A stretch of 64,000 bases of DNA, from contig NC_079511.1 of assembly GCF_000801105.2 (NCBI RefSeq), positions 17,817,792-17,881,791 of the forward strand, given 5' to 3'. Source of the DNA: Raphanus sativus (Eukaryota > Streptophyta > Magnoliopsida > Brassicales > Brassicaceae). Positions within the stretch are counted from its first letter, which is position 1. Each line of letters begins with the position of its first letter. Below the pieces are notes generated by a model, which ran no database searches, was not told the DNA's origin, and saw nothing but the letters and a program-made list of their open reading frames with translations. A program made the translations under genes and the position numbers. Below, in pieces: positions 1-11,430 of the stretch.

Positions 1-1203
1 CATGCGCACATTGGTGGAAGACACTTTCCAGCCTTTGGATATCAGCTACAACGATTTCCAGAGGGATATGGCGGAGATAAGAATGGAGCTTGGAAACTTA
101 TTAACCATGCTTGAGAAGGAAGCTACGCCACCAGTATCGATCGACACAGTACATGTACCATCGATCGACATCTGCAACACTACATCCAAGGACCAACCAG
201 AATGTTCATCACCTAAGAAAGATGAATGGGAGATTGCTTAGATCAATACACGGATTGGAGACGTCTACAGCCCTCTCAACAACAATGTCGAATGGTTAAG
301 CAAGAGGATCGATCTTCTACAAAAATAGCTAGCATCAATTTGCAAGAAAGATCAGGCTCAGAATGCTACTTTTCCATGGATCGACACACAGTTCTCACAG
401 TCGATCGACACAAGGTTCGCAGCACTGGAAGATAGGATGAAAGCATACAAAGAGAAGCATGACAATTTCAGTTCACCTATCCTGCGATACATGGATACAC
501 TGTCACAGCAGCTGCACGAGCTACAATAAGACATGAGCATAGTTCAAGATCATCTTGGTCTTCGTGACAGAAACGCGACATGATCGACATGCCTAGAACG
601 ATATCGATCGACATCGAGCCACCACCAGCGAAGAGAGCATGCACTACAGCAGAAGTTGATCAGATCAAACACGAGCTGTACGAAGCTATGAATGCTATGG
701 AGGAGAGACTCAACGAACGAAGTGATGACATTGACGATACTCTCAACGAAAGAGTGACCAACCTTTGCAGAGTCACTGGTCTATTGAAGAATGAGATACG
801 TAGTATTCAGAGAATTCTTGAGTACCAAGGTCAACATTCAGAATCGATCGACACAGTTAATACTGAGTCGACCGACAGAACTCCCAGCGTAACGACCGAC
901 GCACAAGTTGTAGCATCGATCGACATAGAGTCCTTGGCAGATCAAGATCAGCAGATTCAAGACCAGCACGACAAAGAAGACCATGAAGAACTACCTGAGC
1001 ATTCAAGATTTGATTTCTATCAGCATCAGTTTGACATGGAAGATTTGGACAGAAGGTTGCAAGTCATCAAAGCAGATTTAGCAAAGATATATCCTAGATG
1101 GACAAGATCAGATGATGCCACAAGAAACTTCACTGCTGCTGAGTCCAAAGATGAGGGAAATGTTTGCCCACCAGCAAACAACAACCCCCACTGCACCCCC
1201 TGA
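1..1203 (+). pseudogene. 3' ORF remnants of E1 (SID-rich protein)
   Basis: Two open pieces (2-241 and 580-1203) are separated by stops and frameshifts. The first includes a VEDTFQPLDIS segment; the second is a hydrophilic, probably coiled-coil protein with DQIKHELYEAMNAMEERLNE and repeated SIDT, SIDI and STD tripeptides. Those residues are translations of a TCGATCGACA-type nucleotide word. E2 (14849-16224) and E4 (29307-30911) carry homologous ORFs, so this is a family gene in decay. I recognise no characterised domain. It sits where Athila elements keep their post-pol ORF, but it does not resemble the Athila ORF-1 protein at 25205. Confidence 0.6.
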
Positions 1204-1220
1204 GTCACACACCTACCAAA

Positions 1221-1272
1221 GTCAAGCTAAATGACTATAACAAAGCGCTGAGTGGGAGGCAACTCACTATTA
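1221..1272 (+). promoter_or_regulatory. Conserved AGGCAA-loop hairpin downstream of the last ORF (E1)
   Basis: A block GTCAAGCTAA...AAAGCGCTG leads into GTGGG-AGGCAA-CTCAC (1252-1267), a 5-bp stem with one G-T pair and a 6-nt loop. The same block follows the last ORF in E2, the last ORF in E4, and integrase in E3, with compensating stem changes. Its function is unknown; an RNA element acting in translation, processing or packaging would fit. Confidence 0.6.
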
Positions 1273-2577
1273 GGTTTTTTTTTATTTTCTTTTTTTCAGT
1301 TATTTTTCATTTTTGCTTTTATTTTTTCGGATTTATCTTGCAGTTTTTATAAGATCCGAGTAGAATGATGATTCCGTCGACCGACACGTACCATTCATAT
1401 CGCTCGACACCACACGACCATTACTAACGATCGACGTACACCCCTACGAATCGATCGACATCTTGTCGATCAGGTTTAATCATTCTAACTTGTTATATTT
1501 ATTTATTATGATTTATTTTATTTACCTCACTCCGGCTGTGTTACACTGGGACAATGTAATTTAAGTCTGGGGGGGGGGAAGTTTACTAATATGTGTTTTT
1601 ATTTTGGTTTTTATTTAAAATGTTTTTCAAAATTATTTTTCACATAAGTATTAAATAGGAACATTGATATAGATTTATATTTGATTGTCTGACCACTCTT
1701 TAGCACCATTATAGATTTACTGATTGCAGATAGTACTAAAGATGCTAAAGTGGATCAACATGTCATCTATATACACTAGCTAAGATTGTTTGAAGGAACC
1801 AAAGCTGACCTCCAACAATAATACTGACTTATTTGCTTGTCTTGGGGCTTGGAAATCACTGGATCAGAATCCTCTTAGAAGTCTGGAAGGTAAAAAGTCT
1901 GTGTGTTTCTGGTTCCCTTCCTTCTCTCTCTTCGGCATTTCAAAGATCTAAGTTTATGTTATAAAAGATTGAAATGATTTCTTGAGAGGCAGAGGGGTAG
2001 GAGTGTCTCCTGCGACCCCAGTATTCTAAATCTCAAGAATGATCACACATTGTGGAAACGAGGGATAGATAAATTACCAAAGACCCCATTATTCGCTACA
2101 CTTTGTCAAAAATGTATGAGTTACAATGGAAATGTCAATGAGATAGACTAGATGACCTTTGTGGAATCAAAACCTGTTGAAATTGAAACTAATAAGAGAT
2201 TCAGAGAAGAGAGATGAGAGGAGAAAGGGATCAGAGAAGACAACCTGTGTGTTCAGTTACTTGTTTGAGTTGAATTCATGTGTCCTTTGATCGATACTCC
2301 CAAGGTAAAGCCTGCACTTTTATTTTATGTTAAGAAATGAGGTTAGTAGAGTGGAATGTCAGATGAGATTTGCTAAGTTGTTGACTAGATGAGTTTGGTT
2401 GCTAAGCTAGGATAAGGCATAATGAACTTCTGTGATCAGGATGTTTAGATATGAATTGCAAACCCATAGAGTGATGACGTCAATATTTCGAATCTTTGAG
2501 TTCCTACTGTTTTCAAACCTTTTCCAAAGATTATTGTTTTTGCTCGAGGACAAGCAAAGGAGTAAGTCTGGGGAAAT
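1273..2577 (+). other. E1 3' non-coding region with two purine tracts
   Basis: No credible ORF lies here. The region carries TCGATCGA-type words at about 1376-1470, a G-rich tract at 1565-1581 (AAGTCTGGGGGG type), and a second purine tract at 2563-2577 directly before the LTR, which is the functional-looking polypurine tract. About 1 kb is conserved with E2 (16242-17161) and E4 (30974-32267), which suggests constraint or recent common origin. Confidence 0.7.
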
Positions 2578-3976
2578 TGATATACCATGGATTTTACCCG
2601 TTTTTAACCATGGTATACTAGTGTTTTATTATATATTTAATCTGTTTTCTAGCCTGTTAGGTATGTTTTCAGGTTCAGGAGCGTTTCGTGATAAAGTGAT
2701 GTTTTTGGAGCATTTTGGAGTGCAAGAGATGATACACCCGAGTTGACCATTCAAGACCAAGTCGGAAGTCAACATTGCGATAAGAATCGATCGATACTCA
2801 TCCAGAGTTGTCGATCGATGTAGCTGAGAAGATCCGCGTATTAGAAGATTATAATCGATCGATACACATGCAGTGTTGTCGATCGATATCGAGGACGAAA
2901 AGGTTTAGCCGACTACTTCACCAAGACTTCACCAAATTACAAAATTGCCCCTGACGAGTTTTAAACCTAATGGAAATGCTTAAATATTCCTGCTAAGTGT
3001 TTTTGACAGCAACATTCGAAAGAAGCAAGCTTTGAAGAGTCTAAGCAGAGAGTGTGAGAGAGAGACTAGAGTTTTACTTGTTTTGAGAGATTGGAGAGAT
3101 TTCTCATCTCCTTTTGTATTTCTACTTTATTCTATCTATGCAATTCATGACAATTGATAGATGAAAGAATTGCATAGATAGAATAAAGTAGAAATACAAT
3201 TCTTTCATCTATCAATTGTCATGAATTGCTTAGCTATATCTGTGTAGTCTACTTGTTAGATCTAGAGTTTAAATAGGTTTGTGGGATTAGCCCCAAACTA
3301 TAATTGCTAAGTTGTGATACTCATCAAATAGATTGCACCATAAGCTTGTTCTAGAGTAGCTAACCAGAATATAGATCACTAGGATCTTTGATATCTTGAA
3401 TTATCTATTTGAACTAGTATTTCCTTGGAGAAGAGCTAACCGCCCTCCTTGAGATGTAGTGTTCATTATCGGCTCGCGCCTAGGCATATCTAGAAGTCGT
3501 CGATCGATATCCCGACAGGTGAATCGATCGCCGAGCGAAAGGTGTATCGATCGATATCTCTAAAGGATGTCGATCGACTCTTTTTCTGTGTCAACATACG
3601 ACAGTTGAGGCCAAAGATCTAGATTATTTAACTAGTGAGACATCACTGAGAGTTAAGCGACTGAGTTCTATAGTATCATGCAAGCAACTTGTTAGGCATT
3701 TATAGACATTATAATCTCCATTCCTGAATAAAAGCCCTAAGTCTAGCACTCTTTATCACATTTAAACAACCCATCATATTGTTAGTTAGAGCAACTACCT
3801 TGCCCATTTTAGGAATTGCTATTTTTATTTCCATCATTAAAATAAACTTTGCCTAGGATTGATTAGTAGATTTTATTTAATTGGTTCCCTAGCTCCTCGT
3901 GATTCGATCCCTAAGTACTATAGCTGTACCTCTTATTTGAGAGAGTAAGCTTTACTGGGTAACTTGAGCACTATCA
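2578..3976 (+). repeat. LTR1: 3' LTR of E1
   Basis: 1399 bp starting TGATATACCATGG and ending CACTATCA. It aligns along its full length with LTR2 (9981-11317) and LTR3 (32268-33633). It contains a terminal inverted motif TATACCATGG...CCATGGTATA, at least eight TCGATCGA-type words, and a local inverted duplication at 3116-3223 that explains much of its extra length. No primer-binding site follows, so it is a 3' LTR. The next five bases are CTAGT, identical to the five bases before LTR2. Confidence 0.88.
3116..3223. repeat. Local inverted duplication in LTR1
   Basis: Block order is A (3116-3145), B-reversed (3146-3167), A-reversed (3168-3197), AATT, B (3202-3223). LTR2 has only A-B at this place. 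The pattern is that of a template switch during DNA synthesis, with the palindromic AATT as the return point. Confidence 0.85.
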
Positions 3977-3981
3977 CTAGT
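3977..3981. other. Putative target-site duplication CTAGT (right copy)
   Basis: The five bases after LTR1 are CTAGT. The same five bases lie directly before LTR2 at 9976-9980. This is expected if LTR1 and LTR2 bound one original insertion whose order is now permuted or duplicated. Confidence 0.5.
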
Positions 3982-4150
3982 AGTGCATCGATCGATACTC
4001 CTATAGAGTGATCGGTCGATAGACGCGGGATAAATGACAATTGATACATGCGACATCATATCGATCGATACATGCGACAGCAAGTCGATCGATACATGCA
4101 TAAGCATATCGATCGATATGCACTCTGTTGCATTGATCGATATGCATTCC
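3982..4150 (+). repeat. 24-bp TCGATCGATACATGC-type tandem array / old LTR fragment
   Basis: TCGATCGA-type words occur at 4061, 4085, 4109 and (as TTGATCGA) 4133, with a decayed unit at about 4037: an exact 24-bp period. In the open frame from 4034 this reads as an octapeptide repeat, SIDTCDII, SIDTCDSK, SIDTCISI. Together with 9635-9980 it may be one old LTR split by an E1-family insertion at CTAGT. It is probably non-coding despite the open frame. Confidence 0.6.
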
Positions 4151-7100
4151 TGGTTTGATATGAATCATGAAGATATTGCCATATGTACGAACAGGTTAAT
4201 CTGGAATTATCTGAATAGAAAGTGGGATAGCTTCTTCCTCATAACTCCTATGAGATTTATTCAACTTCCTGGTTATTCTACACTGATAATGGTTTAAAAT
4301 CAAGCTTCTTAAAACTTGGTCCATCCTGGTTTGATATGAATCATGAAGATATTGTCATATGTCCGTACAGGATAATCTGGAATCATTTGAATACAAAGTG
4401 GGATAGCTTCTTCCTCATAATCCTATGAGATTTATTCAACTTCCTGGTCATTCTATACTGATTAATGGTTTCAAATCAAGCTTCTTACATCTTGGTTCAT
4501 CCTGGTTTGATAAGAATCATGAAGATATTGACATATGTCCGAACAGGCTAATCTGGAATCATCTGTATAGAAAGTGAGATAGATTTTTCCTCATAACTCC
4601 TATGAGATTTATTCAACTTACTGGTCATTATACACTGATTAATGGTTTGAAATCGAGCTTTTTACATTTTGGTTCCTCTTGGTTTGATAAGAATTATGAA
4701 GATATTGTAATATGTCTGAACAGGCAAATCTGGAATCTTCTAAATAGAAAGTGGAATAGCTTCTTCCTCATAACTTCTATGATATTCATTCAACTTTCTG
4801 ATCGTTCTACACTGATTAATGCTTTAAAATCAATCTTCTTACATCTTGGTTCCTTCTGATTTGATAAGAATCATGAATATATTGCCATATGTATGAACAA
4901 GCTAAACTGAAATCATCTGAATAGAAAGTGTGATAGCTTCTTCCTCATAACTCCTATTAGATTTATTCAACTTCCTGGTAATTCTACACTGATTAATGGT
5001 TTCAAATCAAGCTTCTTACATCTTGGTTTATCCTGGTTTGATAAGAATAATGAAGATATTGCCATATGTACGAACAGACTAATCTGAAATCATATGAATA
5101 GAAAGTGGGATAGCTTCTTCCTCATAACTCCTATGATATTTATTCAACTTCCTGGTCATTCTATACTGATTAATGGTTTCAAATCAAACTTCTTACATCT
5201 TGATTCATCCTGGTTTGATAAGAATCATGAAGATATTGACATATGTCCGAACAGGCTAATCTAGAATCATCTGTATAGAAAGTGAGATAGATTCTTCCTC
5301 ATAACATCTATGATATTTATTCAACTTACTGGTCATTCTACACTGATTAATGGTTTTAACTCGAGCTTTTTACATTTTGGTTCCTCCTGGTTTGATAAGA
5401 ATTATGAAGATATTGTCATATGTCTGAACATGCAAATCTGGAATGTTCTGAATAGAAAGTGGAATAGCTTCTTCCTCATAACTCCTATGAGATTCATTCA
5501 ACTTTCTGGTCTTTCTACACTGATTAATGCTTTCAAATCAATCTTCTAATATCTTGGTTCCTTCTGGTTTGATAAGAATCATGAATATATTGCCATATGT
5601 ACGAACAAGCTAATCTGAAATCATCTGAATAGAAAGTGGGATAGCTTCTTTCTCATAACTCCTATTAGATTTATTCAATTTCCTGGTAATTCTACACTGA
5701 TTAATGTTTTCAAATCAAGCTTCTTACATCTTGGTTCATCCTGGTTTGACAAGAATAATGAAGATATTGCCATATGTACGAACAGACTAATCTGAAATCA
5801 TATGAATAGAAAGTGGGATAGCTTCTTCCACATAACTCCTATGATATTTATTCAGCTTCCTGGTCATTCTATACTGATTAATGGTTTCAAATCAAGCTTC
5901 TTACATCTTGGTTCCTCCTGGTTTGATAATAATCATGAAGATATTGCCATATGTCCGAACAGACAAATCTTGAATCATCTGAATAGAAAGTGGGATAGCT
6001 TCTTCCTCATAACTCCTATCAGATTTATTCAACTTACTGGTCGTTCTACACTGATTAATGGTTTCAAATTAATCTTATTACATTTTTGTTCACCCTAGTT
6101 TGATAAGAATCATGAAGATATTGCCATATGTCCGAACATGCAAAGCTGGAATCATCTGAATAGAAAGTGGGATAGCTTTTTCATCATAACTTCTATGAGA
6201 TTTATTCAACTTACTGGTCATTCTATACTATTGTTTCAAATCAAGCTTCTAACATCTTGATTCATCCTGGTTTGGTAAGAATAATGAAGATATTGCCATA
6301 TGTACGAACATGTTAATCTGGAATTATCTGAATAGAAAGTGATATAGCTTCTTCCTCATAACTCCTGTGAGATTTATTCAACTTCTTGGTCATTCTATAC
6401 TGATTAATGGTTTCAAATCAAGCTTCTTACATCTTGGTTCATCCATGTTTGATAAGAGTCATGAAGATATTGAAATGTGTCCGAACATGCTAATCTGGAA
6501 TCATCTGTATAGAAAGTGAGATATATTCTTCCTCGTAACTCCTATGAGATTTATTCAACTTCCTGGTCATTCTACTCTGATTAAATGTTTCAACTAGAGC
6601 CTTTTACGTTTTGGTCCCTCCTTGTTTGATAAGAATCATGAGGATTTTGCCATATGTCTGAATAGGCTAATCAGAAATCATCTGAATAGAAAGTAGGATA
6701 GCTTCTTCCTCATAACTCCTATGAGATTTATTCAACATTCTGGTCATTCTATACTGATTAATGGTTTCAAATCAAGCTTCTTACATCTTGGTTCCTCCTG
6801 GTTTGATAAGAATCATAAAGATATTGCCATATGTCCGAACAAACAAATCTTGAATCATCTGAGTAGAAAGTGGGATAGCTTCTTCCTCATAACTTCTATA
6901 AGATTTATTCAACTTACTGGTCATTCTATACTGATTTAATGGTTTCAAATCAAGCTTCTAACATCTTGGGTCATCCTGGTTTGATAAGAATAATGAAGAT
7001 ATTGACATATGTCCGAACAGGCTAATCTGAATCATCTGTATAGAAAGAGGGATAGCTTGTAACTCATTACTCCAATGAGATTTATTCAACTTCCTAGTAA

Positions 7101-9634
7101 TTCTACACTGATTGATTGTTTCAAATCAAGCTTCTTACATCTTGGTTCATCCTGGTTTGATAAGAATAATTAAGATATTGCAATATGTACGAACATACTA
7201 ATCTGAAATCATATGAAAAGAAAGTAGGATAGCTTCTTCCTCATAACTCCTATGAGATTTATTCAACTTGCTGGTCATTCTATACTGGTTAATGGTTTCA
7301 AATCAAGCTTCTTACTTCTTTGTTCCTCCTAGTTTGATATGAATCATGAAGATACATATGTCCGAACATGCTAATCTGGAATCATCTGAATAGAAAGTGA
7401 TATAGCTTCTTCCTCATAACTCCTATGAGATTTATTCAACTTCCCGGTCATTCTATGCTGATTAATGGTTTCAAATCAAGCTTTCTACATATTTGTTCAT
7501 CCTGGTTTGATATGAATCATGAAGATATTGCCATATGTACGAACAGCTTAATCTGGAATTATCTGCATAGAAAGTGGGATAGCTTCTTCCTCATAACTCC
7601 TATGAGATTTATTCAAATTCCTGGTTATTCTACACTGATTAATGGTTTCAATCAAGCTTCTTAATCTTGGTTCATCCTGGTTTGATATGAATCATGAAGA
7701 TATTGTCATATGTCCGTACAGGATAATCTGAATCATTTGAATATAAAGTGGGGTAGCTTCTTCCTCATAACTCCTATGAGATTTATTCAACTTCCTGGTC
7801 ATTCTATCCTGATTAATGGTTTCAAATCAAGCTTCTTACATCTTGATTCATCCTGGTTTAATAAGAATGATGAAGATATTGACATATGCCCGAACAGGCT
7901 TATCTGGAATCATCTGTAGAGAAAGTGAGATAGATTCTTCCTCGTAACTCCTATGAGATTTATTCAACTTACTGGTCATTCTACACTGATTAATGGTTTC
8001 AACTTGAGCCTTTTACATTTTGGTTCTTCCTGGTTTGATAAAAATCATGAAGATTTTGCCATATGTTTCAAAAGGCTAATCTGAAATCATCTGAACAGAA
8101 AATGGGATAGCTTCTTCCTCATAACTCCTATGAGATTTATTCAACTTCCTGGTTATTCTATACTGATTAATGGTTTCAAATCAAGCTTCTTACATCTTGG
8201 TTCCTCCTAGTTTGATAAGAATCATGAAGATATTGCCATATGTCCGAACAGACAAATCTTGAATCATCTGAATAGAAAGTGGGATAGCTTCTTCCTCATA
8301 ACTCCTATGAGATTTATTCAACTTACTGGTCGTTCTACACTGATTAATGGTTTCAAATCAATCTTATTACATTTTTGTTCATCCTGGTTTGGTAAGAATC
8401 AGGAAGATATCGCCATATGTCCGAACATGCAAATCTGGAATCATCTAAATAGAAAGTGGGATAGCTTCTTCCTCATAACTGCTATGAGATTCATTCAACT
8501 TTCTGGTCATTATATACTGATTAATGGTTTCAAATCAAGATTCTTACATCTAGGTTCATCCTGGTTTGATATGAATCATGAAGATATTGCCATATGTACG
8601 AACATGTTAATCTGGAATGATCTGAATAGAAATTTATATAGCTTCTTCCTCATAACTCCTATGAGATTTATTCAACTTCCTGGTCATTATATACTGATTA
8701 ATGGTTTCAAATCAAGCTTCTTACATCTAGGTTCATCCTGGTTTGATATGAATCATGAAGATATTGCCATATGTACGAACATGTTAATCTGTAACTATCT
8801 GAATAGAAAGTGGGATAGCTTCTTCCTCATAACTCCTATGAGATTTATTCAACTTCCTGATTATTCTACATTGATTACTGGTTTAAAATCAAGCTTCTTA
8901 AATCTTGGTTCATCCTGGTTTGATATGAATCATGAAGATATTGCCATATGTCCGAACAGACAAATCTTGAATCATCCGAATAGAAAGTGAGATAGCTTCT
9001 TCCTCATAACTCCTATGAGATTTATTCAACTTACTGGTCGTTCTACACTGATTAATGGTTTTAAATTAATCTTATTACATTTTTGTTCACCCTGGTTTGA
9101 TAAGAATCATGAAGATATTGCCATATGTCCGAACATGCAAATCTGGAATCATCTGAATAGAAAGTGGGATAGCTTCTTCCTCATAACTCCTATGAGATTT
9201 ATTCAACTTCCTGGTCATTCTATACTGATTAATGGTTTCAAATCAAGCTTCTTACATCTTGTTTCATCCTGGTTTGATATGAATCATGAAGATATTGCCA
9301 TATGTACGAATAGGTTAATCTGGAATTTTTTGAATAGAAAGTGGGATAACTTCTTCCTTATAACTCCTATGAGATTTATTCAACTTCCTGGTCATTCTAC
9401 ACTGATTAATGGTTTCAAATCAAGCTTCTTAAATCTTGGTTCATCCTGGTTTGATATGAATCATGAAGATATTGCCATATGTCCGTACAGGATAATCTGG
9501 AATCATTGAATACAAAGTGGGATAGCTTATTCTTCATAATTTCTATGAGATTTGTTCAACTTCCTGGTCATTCTATACTGATTAATGGTTTCAAATCAAG
9601 CTTCTTACATCTTGGTTCATCCTAGTTTGATAAG
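4151..9634 (+). repeat. 177-bp centromere-type satellite, about 31 monomers
   Basis: Tandem monomers repeat every 177 bp. For example, the AAGCTT site or its variant falls at 4478, 4655, 4832 and 5009. The block length (5484 bp) equals 31.0 monomers. Period, HindIII site and motifs such as ATTAATGGTTTCAAATCA resemble the Brassica HindIII/CentBr centromeric satellite family; that identification is from memory. Monomers are diverged, and related variants recur at four-monomer spacing (for example 4602 and 5310), so there is some higher-order structure. Because 177 is a multiple of three and one frame is mostly open, ORFs up to 243 codons arise by chance (8259-8990). I do not call these genes. 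Confidence 0.9.
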
Positions 9635-9980
9635 TGATATACCATGATTTTTGACGCGATTTTACCCATGTTATATAGATGTTTTAGATACTATTTACTA
9701 CTATATAGAGTCTATTTAGAGTATTTACAGCTTCAGGGACGCTTTGGAGGAAAGTGATGATTTTGGTGTCTTTTGGAGCCTTTTGATGCAGAACTGCACA
9801 AACGTATCAGATGTTTAGCTATGGATGAAGACCTTCCGACGGTGCTATTGAGCTGATCGTTTGACACAAGATAATCATTTAGTTAGCTTTGAGCCAGCAG
9901 TTTACCTGAAACAGGCGACAGCTGACTGGGTGATTGTTTGGTGAACTGTATTCAACCTACGATCTGTAAAGCTTACTAGT
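9635..9980 (+). mobile_element. Fragment of an older, different Athila-type LTR
   Basis: It starts TGATATACCATG directly at the satellite edge and shares the terminal inverted-motif layout with LTR1-3, but the rest of the sequence is a different family. It stops abruptly at LTR2, which inserted into it. Its continuation is probably 3982-4150. Confidence 0.65.
9976..9980. other. Putative target-site duplication CTAGT (left copy)
   Basis: Five bases directly before LTR2, identical to the five bases directly after LTR1 (3977-3981). Confidence 0.5.
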
Positions 9981-11317
9981 TGATATACCATGGATTTTAC
10001 CCGTTTTAACCATGGTATACTAGTGTTTTATTATATATTTAATCTCTTTTCTAGCCTGTTAGGTATGTTTTCAGGTTCAGGAGCGTTTCGTGATAAAGTG
10101 ATGTTTTGGAGAATTTTGGAGTGCAAGAGATGATACACCCGAGTTGACCATTCAAGACCAAGTCGGAAGTCAACATTGCGATAAGAATCGATCGATACTC
10201 ATCCAGAGTTGTCGATCGATGTAGCTGAGAAGATCCGCGTACTAGAAGATTATAATCGATCGATACACATCCAGTGTTAACCATCGATATCGAGGACGAA
10301 ATGGTTTAGCCAACTACTTCACCAAAACTTCACCAAATTACAAGATTGCCCCTGGCGAGTTTTTAACCTAATGAAAATGCTTAAATATTCATGCTAAGTG
10401 TTTTTGACGGCAACCTTCGAAAGAAGTAAGCTTTGAAGAGTCTAAGCAGAGAGTGTGAGAGAGAGAGAGACTAGAGTTTTACTTGTTTTGAGAGATTGGA
10501 GAGATTTCTCATCTCCTTTTGTATTTCTACTTTATTCTATCTATGCAATTCTTTCATCTATCCATTGTCATGAATTGCTTAGCTATGTCTGAGTAGTCTA
10601 CTTGTTAGATCTAGGGTTTAAATAGGTTTGTGGGATTAGCCCCAAACTATAATTGCTAAGTTGTGATACTCATCAAATAGATTGCAACCTAAGCTTGTTC
10701 TAGAGTAGCTAACTAGAATATAGATCACTAGGATCTTTGATATCTTGAATTATCTGTTTGAACTAGTATTTCCTTGGAGAAGAGCTAACCGCCCTCCTTG
10801 AGATCTAGTGTTCATTATCGGCTCGCGCCTAGGCATATCTAGAAGCCGTCGATCGATATCCCTGACAGGTGAATCGAGCGAAAGGTGTATTGATCGATAT
10901 CTCTAAAGGATGACGACCAACTCTTTTTTCTGTCAACATACGACGGTTGAGGCCAGAGATCTAGATTATTTAACCAGTGAGACATCACTGAAAGTTAAGC
11001 GACTGAGTTCTATAGTATTATGCAAGCAACTTGTTAGGTATTTATAGACATTATAATATCCATTCCTGATTAAAAGCCCTAAGTCTAGCACTCTTTATCA
11101 CATTTAAACAACCCATCATATTGTTAGTTAGAGCAACTACCTTGCTCATTTTAGGAATTTCTATTTTTATTTCTATCATTAAAACCAACTTTACCTAGAA
11201 TTGATTAGTAGATTTTATTTAATTGGTTCCCTAGCTCCTCGTGATTCGATCCCTAAGTACTACAGCTGTACCTCTATTTGAGAGAGTAAGCTCTACTGGG
11301 TAATTTGAGCACTATCA
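9981..11317 (+). repeat. LTR2: 5' LTR of E2
   Basis: 1337 bp from TGATATACCATGG to CACTATCA, colinear with LTR1 and LTR3. It has the terminal TATACCATGG...CCATGGTATA inverted motif, several TCGATCGAT words in both its first 300 bp and near 10850, and is followed by a primer-binding site. Confidence 0.9.
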
Positions 11318-11321
11318 AGTT

Positions 11322-11339
11322 TGGCGCCGTTGCCCGGGA
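11322..11339 (+). other. Primer-binding site, tRNA-Asp type (E2)
   Basis: TGGCGCCGTTGCCCGGGA lies 4 bases after the LTR. It matches the complement of the plant tRNA-Asp(GUC) 3' end with one mismatch; the site in E3 is a perfect match. Confidence 0.88.
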
Positions 11340-11430
11340 GCTTTGATCGCTATTAGATTTAATCTTATTAATCTTAGGTTTTTCTTTTTACCCCCTTTCT
11401 GATTAAAAATTTTCTTGTCTTTTCAGGTAC

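Larger units (their letters stand above)
1..3976 (+). mobile_element. E1: 3' half of a non-autonomous Athila-like LTR retrotransposon
   Basis: The window opens inside the element. From left to right it holds remnants of a TCGATCGA-rich 3' ORF region, a conserved hairpin block, about 1.3 kb of non-coding sequence with two purine-rich tracts, and a 3' LTR. Positions 1-2190 match 14978-17160 of element E2 almost base for base, and match 29890-31900 of E4 more loosely. No reverse transcriptase or integrase is visible in any of the three copies. The LTR begins TGATATACC and ends CACTATCA, as expected for this group. The left end lies outside the window. The Athila link rests on LTR and PBS features shared with E2 and E3. 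Confidence 0.85.

Noticed and set aside
8259..8990. 243-codon open frame and other ORFs in the satellite
   Set aside because: They are explained by a 177-bp period divisible by three; other monomers have stops and no start or coding context is conserved.
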